Notes: a model not told the origin generated them from the sequence alone. Numbered from the stretch's first letter, positions 43,002 through 52,011 are shown. The stretch: DNA of 64,000 bases from Sphingomonas panacis (GCF_001717955.1 NZ_CP014168.1:3813501-3877500); one strand, 5' to 3'. Numbers and translations are program-made.

Positions 43002-43432
43002 CGCGCTCTCCATGCCGCCGGCACCTGCGCTGTCAAGCGGCGGCCGCCGTCGGGCGTGAAATCGAGCGTGAGCGCCAGTGCGTCGGGCCATGCGCCCGGT
43101 GCGCGGTCGGGCCATTCGACGATCAGCAGCGACTCCGCCGCCGCCTCGTCGAGCCCGAGTTCCTCGATCTCGTCGCTGTGTTCGATCCGGTAGAGATCAA
43201 CGTGAAGCACCGGCAACACGGTTTCCGGCGGCGCATACGGCTGAACGATCGCGAAGCTTGGCGACGGCGCCTCCCCCTCCAGCCCCAGCGCGGCGAGCAG
43301 CCCGCGCGCGATGCTGGTCTTGCCCGCGCCGAGCGATCCGGTCAGCGTGATGACATCGCCCGGCCGCACCAGCGCGGCGAGGCGCGCGCCGAACACGGCG
43401 CTGGCGGCTTCATCGGGAAGATCGAGCGTCAT
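42986..43432 (-). CDS. tsaE: tRNA threonylcarbamoyladenosine biosynthesis ATPase TsaE
   Basis: A 148-residue P-loop ATPase of the t6A tRNA-modification complex (TsaB-TsaD-TsaE). It has Walker A LTGSLGAGKTSIARGLL (residues 35-51), the SPSFAIVQPYA switch-like segment, VLHVDLYRIEHSDEIEELG and LLIVEWPDRAP. Standard length. The ATG at 43432 overlaps the kinase gene divL as ATGA (43429-43432). Confidence 0.95.
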   Translation of the reverse strand: MTLDLPDEAASAVFGARLAALVRPGDVITLTGSLGAGKTSIARGLLAALGLEGEAPSPSFAIVQPYAPPETVLPVLHVDLYRIEHSDEIEELGLDEAAAESLLIVEWPDRAPGAWPDALALTLDFTPDGGRRLTAQVPAAWRARWPFP

Positions 43433-45786
43433 CGGTTGCGCGGCAGCAGCACGGTGATCGCGGTGCCCTCGCCCGGCTCAGACATCAATTCGATCGTCCC
43501 GCCATGCGCCTCGACGAACTGCTTGGCGAGCGGCAGGCCCAGCCCGAGCGCGCGCTCGCCGTCGCGCGTCAGGCCAGGCTCAGCGAACCGGTCGAACGCA
43601 CGCGCCACGGCTTGCGGTGTCATCCCCGCGCCGTCGTCCGAAACGACGACCCGCGCCGCACTCGAATCGCCATCGACGTGGAGCAGGATTCGCCCGCCCG
43701 GCGGCGTGCCGACAACGGCATGGCGCAGCAAATGCTCGATCACCTGCCGGATTCGCTTGGGATCGCCCCGCACGATCCCGGCGGAGGGCATCACCTCGAC
43801 CACGAACTCGAGCGTGCGCCGCTCGACCAGCGGCGCGACCGCCCGCGCCGCGCCGCGCGCGAGCGGCACCAGATCAACCTCCTCGCGCACCACCGCCGGC
43901 TCGGGACCATCGCTCTGCGTGAGATCGAGCACATCATCGACCAGCGCGCCGAGCCGCTGCACCGATTCGAGGATCGCCTCGACATAGCTCCCCGCCGTAT
44001 CGTTGAGCTTGCCGCCGTACCCCGCGCTCAGCATCTCGGCGAAACCGCTGATCGACGTCAGCGGCGTGCGCAGCTCGTAGCTCATGTTGGCGACGAACGA
44101 GGTCTTCACCCGGTCGGCCGCCTCCAGCGCCTCGTTGCGGTCGCGCAACGCCGTCTCGATGCGGCGGCGATCGGTGGTGTCGAGCATCGTGAACAGGCCG
44201 TTGCCATCGGGCAGCGGCACCGCCGCGAACTCGAAATAGCGCCCGTCGGCAAAGCGCACCTGCCCGCCGCGCTGCTGGCGCTCGACCGTGGCGGCGCGCA
44301 CCAGTTCGCCGATCAGCGCCGCGCGATCGGGATTGGCGAGCCTCGGCGCGGCTTTCTCGGCGAGCGCATCGACGCGCGGGTGCGTGGCGAGGAACGCCTC
44401 GTCGAGATCCCACAGCATGCGGAACTTGTTGTTCCAGATCTGCAACCGGCCATCGGCGGCAAACACGCCGAGCGCCTCGAACAGATTCTCGAACGTCGCC
44501 GCACGCACGCGCAGCAGCGTGTCGAGCCCGCTCGCAAGCTGGACCTGCTCGGTGCGATCCTCGAAGATCAGCAACAGTCCGCCATCGGGCAGCGGCTGCG
44601 CGACGACACGCAGGTGCACGCCGCCGGGCAAATGCCATTGCTCCTCGATGGCCCCGCCCGTCGCGACGAACCACGCGCGCCGCTCCGCCTTCCAGCCGGG
44701 GAAATCGCGCACTTCGGGCAGGCGGTTGCCCTCGCGCATCCGCTCCAGCACGCGATCGAACTCGGGCGAATCAGCCAGCCACTCGCTTTCGATGCCGAAG
44801 ATGCGCTGGAACGGCTGGTTGAAAAAGCTCAGCGCGCGATCGGCGCCGAATTGCGCGACCCCGGCCGAAAGCCGGTCGAGCGTAGCGCGCTCGGTTTCGC
44901 CGAGCCGCTTGATCGCGGCGCGCGCCTGTTCGAGATCCTCGATATCGACCGCGAACCCGGCAACGCCGCCATCGGGCATCGGCACGTCGTAGACGCGCAG
45001 CATCCTCCGTTCGCCCTTGATCGTCGCGGGCATCGCCTTGACCTGCAACCGATCGCTGTCACGCGCCGCGACCGCCCCCGCGAGCGGCCCGCCCAGCCCG
45101 CCGCCCTCGAGCAGTTCGAGTCCGCGCCCGACCGCATCCTCGGGATCGGCGGCATCGACCGCATCGGCATAATGGCTGTTGACCATCGCCAGCCGCATGT
45201 CGGCACCGCGATACCACATCGGCATCGGCGCCGCCTGGATCAGCCCGGTGAGCACGTCGAAAGCACGGTGCGCGGCGGCGACCTCGTCGCTCAGCCGCTC
45301 GATCTCGGCAAGGTCGTCGGTCGCGTCGAACACCCACAGCACGACCCCGCCGGGCGCGCGCAACTCACTCGCCGCCTTGGCGCCGCGGATCATCAGCGCG
45401 CGCGACGACCCGATCGCCCGCACCGACCGGCTGAACGGCCGCCCCGACTTCTGCGCCGCCGCGATCTCGGCGGCGAGCGCATCGGCATCGCGCGGAGAAA
45501 GCCCCCCCGCCTCGCTGGCGAGATCAGCAAGATAGCGCGGCGCCGCGGCAAGCCCGAGCCAGTCGCCAAGCTGGTCGGGCGCATCGAGCCGCCCATCAGC
45601 GCGCACGATCACCGCCAACGCGGGGGAGGTTCGGAGAAGTGCGGAAAGCCGCTCTTGATCCGCCACGGACGCAGTGGCCTCGCGCCTGGTGCGCAGGCCA
45701 AAATAGAGAGTCCACGAAGCCGCGATCAATAATATCGCGAGCACCGCGCCAGACAGCACAAGTTCCGGTACGCCCGTCGCGTTCAT
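43429..45786 (-). CDS. divL: DivL-like PAS-containing histidine-kinase homolog with Tyr at the phosphoacceptor site
   Basis: A 785-residue protein with one N-terminal membrane helix (about residues 8-30), three or four PAS-like domains (about 45-160, 175-285, 300-415 and 425-540), a DHp helix and an ATPase domain. The H-box reads FVANMSYELRTPLTS, so the phosphorylatable His is Tyr570 (codon 44077-44079, TAC). The N-box (RIRQVIEHLLRHAV) lacks the usual Asn, while VVVSDDGAGM and ALGLGLPLAKQF (G boxes) remain. Caulobacter DivL has the same Tyr replacement (Tyr550) and length, and controls the CckA-ChpT-CtrA phosphorelay by protein contact. Catalytic kinase activity is doubtful. First gene of the divL-tsaE-amgK-murU chain. 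Confidence 0.88.
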   Translation of the reverse strand: MNATGVPELVLSGAVLAILLIAASWTLYFGLRTRREATASVADQERLSALLRTSPALAVIVRADGRLDAPDQLGDWLGLAAAPRYLADLASEAGGLSPRDADALAAEIAAAQKSGRPFSRSVRAIGSSRALMIRGAKAASELRAPGGVVLWVFDATDDLAEIERLSDEVAAAHRAFDVLTGLIQAAPMPMWYRGADMRLAMVNSHYADAVDAADPEDAVGRGLELLEGGGLGGPLAGAVAARDSDRLQVKAMPATIKGERRMLRVYDVPMPDGGVAGFAVDIEDLEQARAAIKRLGETERATLDRLSAGVAQFGADRALSFFNQPFQRIFGIESEWLADSPEFDRVLERMREGNRLPEVRDFPGWKAERRAWFVATGGAIEEQWHLPGGVHLRVVAQPLPDGGLLLIFEDRTEQVQLASGLDTLLRVRAATFENLFEALGVFAADGRLQIWNNKFRMLWDLDEAFLATHPRVDALAEKAAPRLANPDRAALIGELVRAATVERQQRGGQVRFADGRYFEFAAVPLPDGNGLFTMLDTTDRRRIETALRDRNEALEAADRVKTSFVANMSYELRTPLTSISGFAEMLSAGYGGKLNDTAGSYVEAILESVQRLGALVDDVLDLTQSDGPEPAVVREEVDLVPLARGAARAVAPLVERRTLEFVVEVMPSAGIVRGDPKRIRQVIEHLLRHAVVGTPPGGRILLHVDGDSSAARVVVSDDGAGMTPQAVARAFDRFAEPGLTRDGERALGLGLPLAKQFVEAHGGTIELMSEPGEGTAITVLLPRNR

Positions 45787-45950
45787 TGATGATTTTCGTC
45801 GATTTGCGCCATACCCGTGGTCCTCGTCCGCCCGGTCCTAGCGCGTGCTCCACCGAAGGCAAAGCCCGCGCTAGAGAATTGCACTGCGGCTTTGACAGGC
45901 ATCGCCGAATCTCATCTTCCGCTCTGAAACGATTGAATTTCCCGCCATAA

Positions 45951-45979
45951 TTGACGTTGCTTTTATGCAACACACGTTA
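45951..45979 (+). promoter_or_regulatory. Possible promoter/operator region before the TonB-dependent receptor
   Basis: The 284-bp gap between the divergent divL and receptor genes is relatively AT-rich. It contains TTGACG (45951-45956), a small perfect inverted repeat GTTGC/GCAAC (45956-45960 and 45967-45971), and TTGACA at 45892-45897. None has a convincing -10 partner, so this is only a pointer to where control signals may lie. Confidence 0.2.
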
Positions 45980-46070
45980 GGCAGAATGGATCTCCGGTCT
46001 GAACCACGCTTGAACGACGACGAATTTGCGGCAGGTTGTGTCATCGCAGAAATAAAAGGGGCTTAAAAAA

Positions 46071-49000
46071 ATGCGTTCGTTCAAACTCCTTACGACAACC
46101 GCATTGGGGTCGGTGGTCTTCTTTGGCGCCATCGCGGGCACCCCGGCAGCAAGCGCGCAGACGACTGCGCCGGTCGCCACGCAAGACCAACAACCGGCGG
46201 CAGGAACCTCAACTCCAGCGAACGAAGACGAAACCGACCTCGTCGTTGTTACAGGTAGCCGAATCTCCGCGCCAAACCTCGTCTCGACGTCTCCCATCAC
46301 GTCGATAACGGGGGCGCAGTTGCAACAAACCGGCGGCGTTTCGATCGGCGATGTCCTGAACAATCTGCCGCAAGTCGCCAACACGTTCAGCCAATCGAAT
46401 TCGACACGCTTCCTCGGCACAGCCGGCCTCAATCTGGTCGATTTGTATGGCCTCGGGCCGCAGCGCACGCTCGTGCTGGTCAACGGCCGCCGCCATGTCG
46501 GCGCGGACATCCTCAACAACGCCGTGTCGACTGACATCAACACCCTGCCGACCGACTTGATTGAACGCGTCGATCTCGTGACCGGCGGCGAATCCGCGGT
46601 CTACGGGTCCGACGCGATCGCGGGCGTGGTCAATTTCGTCCTGAAGGATCATTTCGAAGGCTTGCAGGCGCATGCGCAAGGCGGCGTCAGCAGCCGAGGC
46701 GCGGCCGGCGCCTATTACGCCAGCATCCTCGCCGGCAAGAACTTTGCCGAGGGTCGCGGCAATATCGCGATCAACCTCGAATATGCCCGGCAGAATCAAT
46801 ATCTCGCCTCGGACGTCAACGAATTTTCGCGCGCCGATGGTTTCGTCGTGACCGACACCGATCCTGCGGGCGCGGTTAACGGCAGTGACGGCATCCCGGA
46901 TCGAACCTTCATGCGCGACATCCGCTCGGCGACGATCTCGCTCGGCGGAAACATCCTGTTCCCACAAGCCAACGGCGGCCCGGGCATCTGCGGCAAGGAC
47001 AAAAACGGGGCGGCCTTCTCGTGCGGCTATGTCTTCAATGGCGACGGCTCACTGGTACCGCAGACCGGCACGCGTGTCGGCCTCGGACCGAACGGCTCGT
47101 TCATCGGCGGTAACGGCACCACCGGTCGCGAGGGCGCACTGGTGCAGTTGCTGCCGCAGCTCGATCGCTACTCGGCCAACCTGATCGGCCATTTCGAGGT
47201 TTCGCCGGCGTTTGTGCCGTTTATCGAAGCCAGCTATGTCCGCACCAACTCGTTCGGTTCGGGAAACTCAGGCCCGGCGTTCTTCCAGGGGCAAACCCTC
47301 GACGGGTTCTATGAAAATCCGGAGCTGAACAACCCGTACCTGAGCTCGCAAGCCCGTTCGGTTATCACGCAGCAGATTCTCGCAAGCGGTCTCAATCCGA
47401 ATTTCCCCACCACCAAGGTTGCGCTCACGGCCGATGACTTGGCGTCGATCGCCGACGGCTCGTTCCGCTTCCCGCTGCGCGAAAACCTGCTCGATCTCGG
47501 CGTACGTTCGGAGGCTGCCAAGCGCGAGACATTCCGGATCGTCGGCGGCGTACGCGGCACTTTCAACACCGACTGGAAGTATGAATTGTCCGCCAACTAT
47601 GGCGAGTTCAAAGAGCGGACGCGCGTCCAAGGCAATCTGAACGTCCAACGCTTCCTGCTCGCGATGGATTCCCAGCGCGACGGCAGCGGCAACATCGTCT
47701 GCGGCTCGAAACTTGATGGGGGCGCAGGCTACACGGCCGTCCAGGGCGGCGACCTCGCCGGCAATCCCGCGCGGCTGGCGGCGGATATCGCCGGATGCCA
47801 ACCGTTCAATCCGTTCGGCTATGGCGCAGTGTCGCAGGCGGCCAAGAACTATGTCCTCCAAGACACGACCTCGGTCGGCAAGATCACCCAGCTTGATTTG
47901 CTGGGCAGTATCTCGGGCAGCACGCGCGGCTTCCTGAACCTGCCCGGCGGCCCAATCGGCTTCTCGTTCGGTGGCGAGTATCGGCGCGAGACCAACTATT
48001 TCCGCGCCGACCCGCTCGTTTCCGCAGGCTACACCTTCTACAACGCACTCGCGGATTTCACTCCGCCGGCGTTCGAAGTGAAGGAAGCTTTCGGCGAAGT
48101 GCGCGTGCCGCTGCTCAAGGACATCTTCCTCATCAAGGAATTGACCGCGACCGGCGCCTTCCGCTTCTCGGACTATAAGGGCGGGGCCGGCTCGGTCTGG
48201 GCGTACAACGCCGGCGTTACCTATGCCCCGGTCGAAGACGTTCGTTTCCGGGCAGCCTATTCGCGGTCGGTGCGTGCGCCGAACCTGACCGAATTGTACG
48301 CGCCGCAGGGGCAGAACTTCGCACCGACCTTCTCGGACCCGTGCGCGGCTCGCCAGATCGGTGAAGGCACGCAATATCGTGCAGCCAACTGCGCGGCGGC
48401 CGGCATCAACACCACGGGGGCGACGCCGTTCGACTACATCTACTCGTCGTCGCTGGAGATTCTCAGCGGTGGCAATCCCAACCTGCAGGCGGAAACCTCG
48501 GACTCCTATACCTATGGCGTTGTTGTGCAGCCGCATTGGGTTCGCGGCCTGTCGCTCTCGGTCGATTACTACAACATCCAGGTCAGCAACGTCATCACTT
48601 CGGTCGATGCGCAGACGATCGTCAACCAGTGCTACGACTCGCCTTCGCTGAGCAACCCGTTCTGCGGCTCGTTCAGACGTGACAATGCCTCCGGCTCGGC
48701 CACCGGCACGCCGTTTCGCATCGTCGAAGGCAGCCTGCTCGCGAGCCCGCTCAACTATGCACAGTTACGCGCACGTGGTCTGAACAGCGCAATCGCCTAT
48801 GTGCACAGCATCGGTGACAACATGCAGGTCAACGCGCGAGCGATCTGGACGCATCAGTTCGAGAACACGTCGTTCACCGATCCGACCAATTCGAGCTATG
48901 GCGACACGACAGTCGGCGAAATCGGTTCGCCGAAGGATGCCGTGAACGTCAACGTCGATTTCACGGTCGGCAAGTTCTTCATCAACTACGAAGGTCGCTA

Positions 49001-49298
49001 TCTGTCGAAACAGTCGGTGACGGCGTATGAAAGCCTCAATAGCTTCCAAGGACGCCCGGCGCAGAACGCCGATTATTCCGACCATCTGTACTATCAATCT
49101 GTCATGTACCACGACATTCGCGTAGGCGTTAACGTTATGAAGGACTCGATGTTCTACATCGGTGTGGACAACATAACTGACAAACTTCCGCCGCTCGGAT
49201 CGGTTGGCATTGGCAACTCAACCGATGCCAACGGCGGCACCGGCATCTTCGACAACAAGGGACGGTATTTCTACTCTGGTATCAACGTCAAATTCTGA
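46071..49298 (+). CDS. TonB-dependent outer-membrane receptor
   Basis: A 1075-residue receptor. The signal peptide ends around ASAQTT (residues 26-32). A TonB-box-like segment ETDLVVVTGSRIS is followed by the plug domain with QRTLVLVNGRRHVGADI, IERVDLVTGGESAVYGSDAI and AGVVNFVLKD. The barrel includes FRAAYSRSVRAPNLTELYAP and ends with the outer-membrane terminal motif YFYSGINVKF (C-terminal Phe). These receptors import siderophores, glycans or peptides across the outer membrane using the proton motive force. The plug and barrel belong to the large family with the DVLNNLPQV motif expanded in sphingomonads and Caulobacter. The substrate is unknown. It has its own terminator (49318-49351). Confidence 0.95.
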   Translation: MRSFKLLTTTALGSVVFFGAIAGTPAASAQTTAPVATQDQQPAAGTSTPANEDETDLVVVTGSRISAPNLVSTSPITSITGAQLQQTGGVSIGDVLNNLPQVANTFSQSNSTRFLGTAGLNLVDLYGLGPQRTLVLVNGRRHVGADILNNAVSTDINTLPTDLIERVDLVTGGESAVYGSDAIAGVVNFVLKDHFEGLQAHAQGGVSSRGAAGAYYASILAGKNFAEGRGNIAINLEYARQNQYLASDVNEFSRADGFVVTDTDPAGAVNGSDGIPDRTFMRDIRSATISLGGNILFPQANGGPGICGKDKNGAAFSCGYVFNGDGSLVPQTGTRVGLGPNGSFIGGNGTTGREGALVQLLPQLDRYSANLIGHFEVSPAFVPFIEASYVRTNSFGSGNSGPAFFQGQTLDGFYENPELNNPYLSSQARSVITQQILASGLNPNFPTTKVALTADDLASIADGSFRFPLRENLLDLGVRSEAAKRETFRIVGGVRGTFNTDWKYELSANYGEFKERTRVQGNLNVQRFLLAMDSQRDGSGNIVCGSKLDGGAGYTAVQGGDLAGNPARLAADIAGCQPFNPFGYGAVSQAAKNYVLQDTTSVGKITQLDLLGSISGSTRGFLNLPGGPIGFSFGGEYRRETNYFRADPLVSAGYTFYNALADFTPPAFEVKEAFGEVRVPLLKDIFLIKELTATGAFRFSDYKGGAGSVWAYNAGVTYAPVEDVRFRAAYSRSVRAPNLTELYAPQGQNFAPTFSDPCAARQIGEGTQYRAANCAAAGINTTGATPFDYIYSSSLEILSGGNPNLQAETSDSYTYGVVVQPHWVRGLSLSVDYYNIQVSNVITSVDAQTIVNQCYDSPSLSNPFCGSFRRDNASGSATGTPFRIVEGSLLASPLNYAQLRARGLNSAIAYVHSIGDNMQVNARAIWTHQFENTSFTDPTNSSYGDTTVGEIGSPKDAVNVNVDFTVGKFFINYEGRYLSKQSVTAYESLNSFQGRPAQNADYSDHLYYQSVMYHDIRVGVNVMKDSMFYIGVDNITDKLPPLGSVGIGNSTDANGGTGIFDNKGRYFYSGINVKF

Positions 49299-49317
49299 CC
49301 CGAACACGATCAACTCG

Positions 49318-49351
49318 AAAAGAGCCGGCGACAATCGCCGGCTCTTTTTTT
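49318..49351 (+). terminator. Rho-independent terminator after the TonB-dependent receptor
   Basis: AGAGCCGGCGA (49321-49331) and TCGCCGGCTCT (49335-49345) form a perfect 11-bp stem with a 3-nt loop, followed by a run of seven or more T. It ends just before the next start codon, so part of the run lies in the leader of the 49363 gene. Confidence 0.9.
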
Positions 49352-49362
49352 ATGAGAAGACG

Positions 49363-50343
49363 ATGAGCACCGATCCTAAGCAGGAATGGGACGCATTGTT
49401 GGCCGCCAATCGCACAGCGGAGGCGCTGGCAGTGCTCGAACAGCAGGCACGGACCGGCAACGCCCCGGCGTGCTTCCGACTCGCTGGCCTGTACCTGATC
49501 GGGGCGGTCGTGCCCCGCGATCTGCCGCTTGCGCGTGAGTTTCTGCGGCGGGCGGTGCGGATCGGGCATGTCGATGCCGCTTTGCTCGACGTCGCGCTCA
49601 CCGCGAACGGCACTGGCGGCCCCGCTTCTTGGCCGACGGCAAGAGCACTGCTCGACCAGGCGGCGCGTAGCGATCCCGTCGCGGCGGCGCAGCGCAATCT
49701 CCTCGCGGAGATGGACCTGACGGTCGATGGGCGGCCCGTCAGACGCCGCCTGTCCATGGCGCTGGCGAAGACTCCTCGCATCCTGCGTTTCGAGCGGCTG
49801 TTCACCCCGGCGGAGTGCGCACATGTGGCACGCACCGCGACCGACCTGCTGGAACCCGCGATGATCGTCGATCCCGTCACCGGGCGCGACGCTGTGAACC
49901 CGATCCGCACCTCAGACGCGGCGGTGATCGGCCCTGCGCGCGAGGATCTCGTCATCCGCGCGCTCAACCATCGGATCGCGGCGATCAGCGGCACCGAAAC
50001 CGATCAGGGCGAGGCGCTGACCGTGTTGCGCTATCGACCGGGCCAGCAATATCGCCAGCATCTCGATACGATTGGGCAGACGCGCAACCAGCGCGTCTTA
50101 ACCGTGATCGTCTATCTTAACGACGGCTTCACCGGTGGCGAAACGGTATTCGCCAAAGCAGGCCTGACGATCCGGCCCAGAGCGGGCGACGCGATCCTGT
50201 TCGCCAACACCACCGCCAACGGCATGCCAGATCCAACTGCCCAACACGCCGGCTTGCCCGTCGCCCAGGGCGCGAAATGGATCGCGACCCGGTGGATTCG
50301 CGCCCGCGCTTTCGATCCGTGGATCGGACCCGAGGCGGCATGA
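49363..50343 (+). CDS. Sel1-repeat / prolyl 4-hydroxylase-like 2OG-Fe(II) oxygenase
   Basis: A 326-residue protein. The N-terminal ~120 residues are Sel1/TPR-like helical repeats (ACFRLAGLYLIGAVVPRDLP). The C-terminal domain is a P4Hc 2OG-Fe(II) dioxygenase with Fe ligands His233 and Asp235 (QYRQHLDTIG) and His295 (PTAQHAGLPV), and the 2-oxoglutarate-binding Lys305 (GAKWIATRW). Such enzymes hydroxylate proline or other residues in the cytoplasm. It is encoded right after a TonB-dependent receptor, a pairing seen in several Gram-negative bacteria. The ATG at 49363 lies 12 bp beyond the terminator run, so expression depends on read-through or an unseen promoter. Confidence 0.85.
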   Translation: MSTDPKQEWDALLAANRTAEALAVLEQQARTGNAPACFRLAGLYLIGAVVPRDLPLAREFLRRAVRIGHVDAALLDVALTANGTGGPASWPTARALLDQAARSDPVAAAQRNLLAEMDLTVDGRPVRRRLSMALAKTPRILRFERLFTPAECAHVARTATDLLEPAMIVDPVTGRDAVNPIRTSDAAVIGPAREDLVIRALNHRIAAISGTETDQGEALTVLRYRPGQQYRQHLDTIGQTRNQRVLTVIVYLNDGFTGGETVFAKAGLTIRPRAGDAILFANTTANGMPDPTAQHAGLPVAQGAKWIATRWIRARAFDPWIGPEAA

Positions 50344-50346
50344 CGC

Positions 50347-50376
50347 AAAAAAGGGGCTGCGGTTTCCCGCAGCCCC
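50347..50376 (-). terminator. Rho-independent terminator of ahcY
   Basis: GGGGCTGCGG (50353-50362) and CCGCAGCCCC (50367-50376) form a 10-bp stem. On the minus strand the stem is followed by six T (the A run 50347-50352). It lies 25 bp after the ahcY stop, oriented for that gene; the plus-strand gene ending at 50343 has no T-run on its side. Confidence 0.88.
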
Positions 50377-50400
50377 TCCCGCTCTCGCGATGATCGCGCC

Positions 50401-51819
50401 TTAGTACCGATAATGATCCGGCTTGAACGGCCCCTCGACCGGCACGCCGATGTAATCGGCCTGCTTCTGGCTGAGCGTGGTCATCTTCACGCCGAGCTTT
50501 TCGAGGTGAAGCGCGGCGACCTTCTCGTCGAGGTGCTTGGGCAGGACGTACACGTCGTTCTTGTAGTTCTCGGCCTTGGTGAACAGTTCGATCTGCGCGA
50601 GCGTCTGGTTGGTGAAGCTCGCCGACATCACGAACGACGGGTGGCCGGTCGCGTTGCCGAGGTTCACGAGGCGGCCCTTCGACAGAACGATGATCTGCTT
50701 GCCATCGGGGAACTCGACGAGATCGACCTGCGGCTTAACCTCGGTCCACTTGTAGTTCGACAGAGCGGCGATCTGGATCTCCGAGTCGAAGTGGCCGATG
50801 TTGCAGACGATCGCCATGTTCTTCATCGCCTTCATGTGGTCGGCGGTGATGACGTCGGCGTTGCCGGTGGCGGTGACGAAGATGTCCGAGCGGGTGACCG
50901 CCTCTTCCATCGTCACGACCTCGAAGCCCTCCATCGCCGCCTGCAAAGCGCAGATCGGGTCGATCTCGGTGACGAGCACGCGCGCGCCGCCGTTGCGGAG
51001 CGACTGGGCCGAGCCCTTGCCGACGTCACCGAAGCCGGCGACCGTGGCGACCTTGCCGGCGAGCATCACGTCGGTGCCGCGACGGATCGCGTCGACCAGC
51101 GATTCCTTGCAGCCGTAGAGGTTGTCGAACTTCGACTTGGTGACGCTGTCGTTGACGTTGATCGCCGGGAACGGCAGCTCGCCCTTCTTCGAGATCGCGT
51201 ACAGGCGGTGGACGCCGGTGGTGGTCTCTTCCGACACGCCCTTGATGTTCTTGACGGTCTCGGTGAGGTAGCCCGGCTTCTTGGCGATGAACGCCTTGAG
51301 CGCGCGCTGCATCTCGACCTCTTCCTCATTCTCGGGCTCGGGCATGGTCGCGCCGGCTTCGAGCTTGGCGCCCCAGAGCGCGAACATCGTCGCGTCGCCG
51401 CCGTCGTCGAGGATCATGTTGCAGGTCTGGCCGTCGCCATCGACCTCCCAGTCGAAGATCGAGCCGACATAATCCCAATAGTCGGCAAGGCTCTCGCCCT
51501 TGATCGCGAACACCGGCACGCCCGACGCGGCGATCGCGGCGGCGGCATGGTCCTGGGTCGAATAGATGTTGCAGGTCGCCCAGCGGACATCGGCGCCGAG
51601 CGCGGTCAGCGTTTCGATCAGCACGGCGGTCTGGATCGTCATGTGCAGCGATCCGGTGATGCGCGCGCCCTTGAGCGGCTGCGACGCGCCGAACTCGCTG
51701 CGCAGCGCCATCAGGCCCGGCATCTCGGTCTCGGCGATGTTGATTTCGGCGCGGCCGTAATCGGCGAGGCTGATGTCGGCGACGACATAGTCGTTCTTGC
51801 GGTCGAGTACGGTGGCCAC
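50401..51819 (-). CDS. ahcY: Adenosylhomocysteinase (S-adenosylhomocysteine hydrolase)
   Basis: A 472-residue NAD-dependent enzyme that splits SAH into homocysteine and adenosine, completing the activated methyl cycle. Recognisable segments are [69 protein letters not shown] (catalytic Lys region) and the NAD motif [15 protein letters not shown]. The C-terminus is PFKPDHYRY, ending in the family-typical HYRY. The GTG at 51819 fits with GGAG about 9 nt upstream; ATG starts further upstream lie in the operator and repeat region. A perfect palindrome at 51886-51905 probably mediates regulation. Confidence 0.97.
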   Translation of the reverse strand: MATVLDRKNDYVVADISLADYGRAEINIAETEMPGLMALRSEFGASQPLKGARITGSLHMTIQTAVLIETLTALGADVRWATCNIYSTQDHAAAAIAASGVPVFAIKGESLADYWDYVGSIFDWEVDGDGQTCNMILDDGGDATMFALWGAKLEAGATMPEPENEEEVEMQRALKAFIAKKPGYLTETVKNIKGVSEETTTGVHRLYAISKKGELPFPAINVNDSVTKSKFDNLYGCKESLVDAIRRGTDVMLAGKVATVAGFGDVGKGSAQSLRNGGARVLVTEIDPICALQAAMEGFEVVTMEEAVTRSDIFVTATGNADVITADHMKAMKNMAIVCNIGHFDSEIQIAALSNYKWTEVKPQVDLVEFPDGKQIIVLSKGRLVNLGNATGHPSFVMSASFTNQTLAQIELFTKAENYKNDVYVLPKHLDEKVAALHLEKLGVKMTTLSQKQADYIGVPVEGPFKPDHYRY

Positions 51820-51885
51820 GTGAGAAATCTCCGAATTACGCGGTTGGATGGCCGGCGCTCTAGCGCGAGATCGGCTCCAGATCAA

Positions 51886-51905
51886 ATATAAAGATGTCTT
51901 TATAT
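51886..51905. promoter_or_regulatory. Perfect 20-bp palindrome upstream of ahcY (candidate SahR-type operator)
   Basis: ATATAAAGA (51886-51894) and TCTTTATAT (51897-51905) are perfect inverted half-sites with a 2-bp spacer, 67 bp upstream of the ahcY GTG. The AT-rich symmetric site stands out in GC-rich DNA and looks like an ArsR-family operator; SahR, an ArsR-type repressor responsive to SAH, controls ahcY in many proteobacteria. The match to SahR is an inference. Confidence 0.6.
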
Positions 51906-51913
51906 GACGTGAG

Positions 51914-51992
51914 CCGTTCCCCCGCGAAAGCGGGGGTCCAGAGCCACGGGGGACAACGTTTGCGGCTCTGGACCCCGCTTTCGCGGGGGAAC
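51914..51992. repeat. Palindromic intergenic repeat (family A)
   Basis: Left arm 51914-51946 (CCGTTCCCCCGCGAAAGCGG, then GGGTCCAGAGCCA) and right arm 51964-51992 are complementary around a short loop. It is the third copy of the element at 17512-17593 and lies between the ahcY operator and the ECF41 promoter, separating two divergent transcription units. Confidence 0.9.
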
Positions 51993-52011
51993 TGAAAAGT
52001 TCGCGCACCGA

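Noticed and set aside
44060..44095. Sequencing error turning the kinase His into Tyr
   Set aside because: A clean TAC codon in an intact frame, together with loss of the N-box Asn and DivL-like length and context, argues for a genuine replacement.
43504..45732. 742-codon open frame on the plus strand over divL
   Set aside because: Mirror of the PAS/kinase reading frame; no recognisable domain.
46036..46308. Small overlapping open frame at the start of the TonB-dependent receptor
   Set aside because: It overlaps the signal peptide and plug in another frame with an Arg/Ser-rich translation and no ribosome-binding site.
51820..51885. SAH riboswitch in the ahcY leader
   Set aside because: The leader lacks the GC-rich pseudoknotted core of that RNA; the perfect palindrome upstream explains regulation better.
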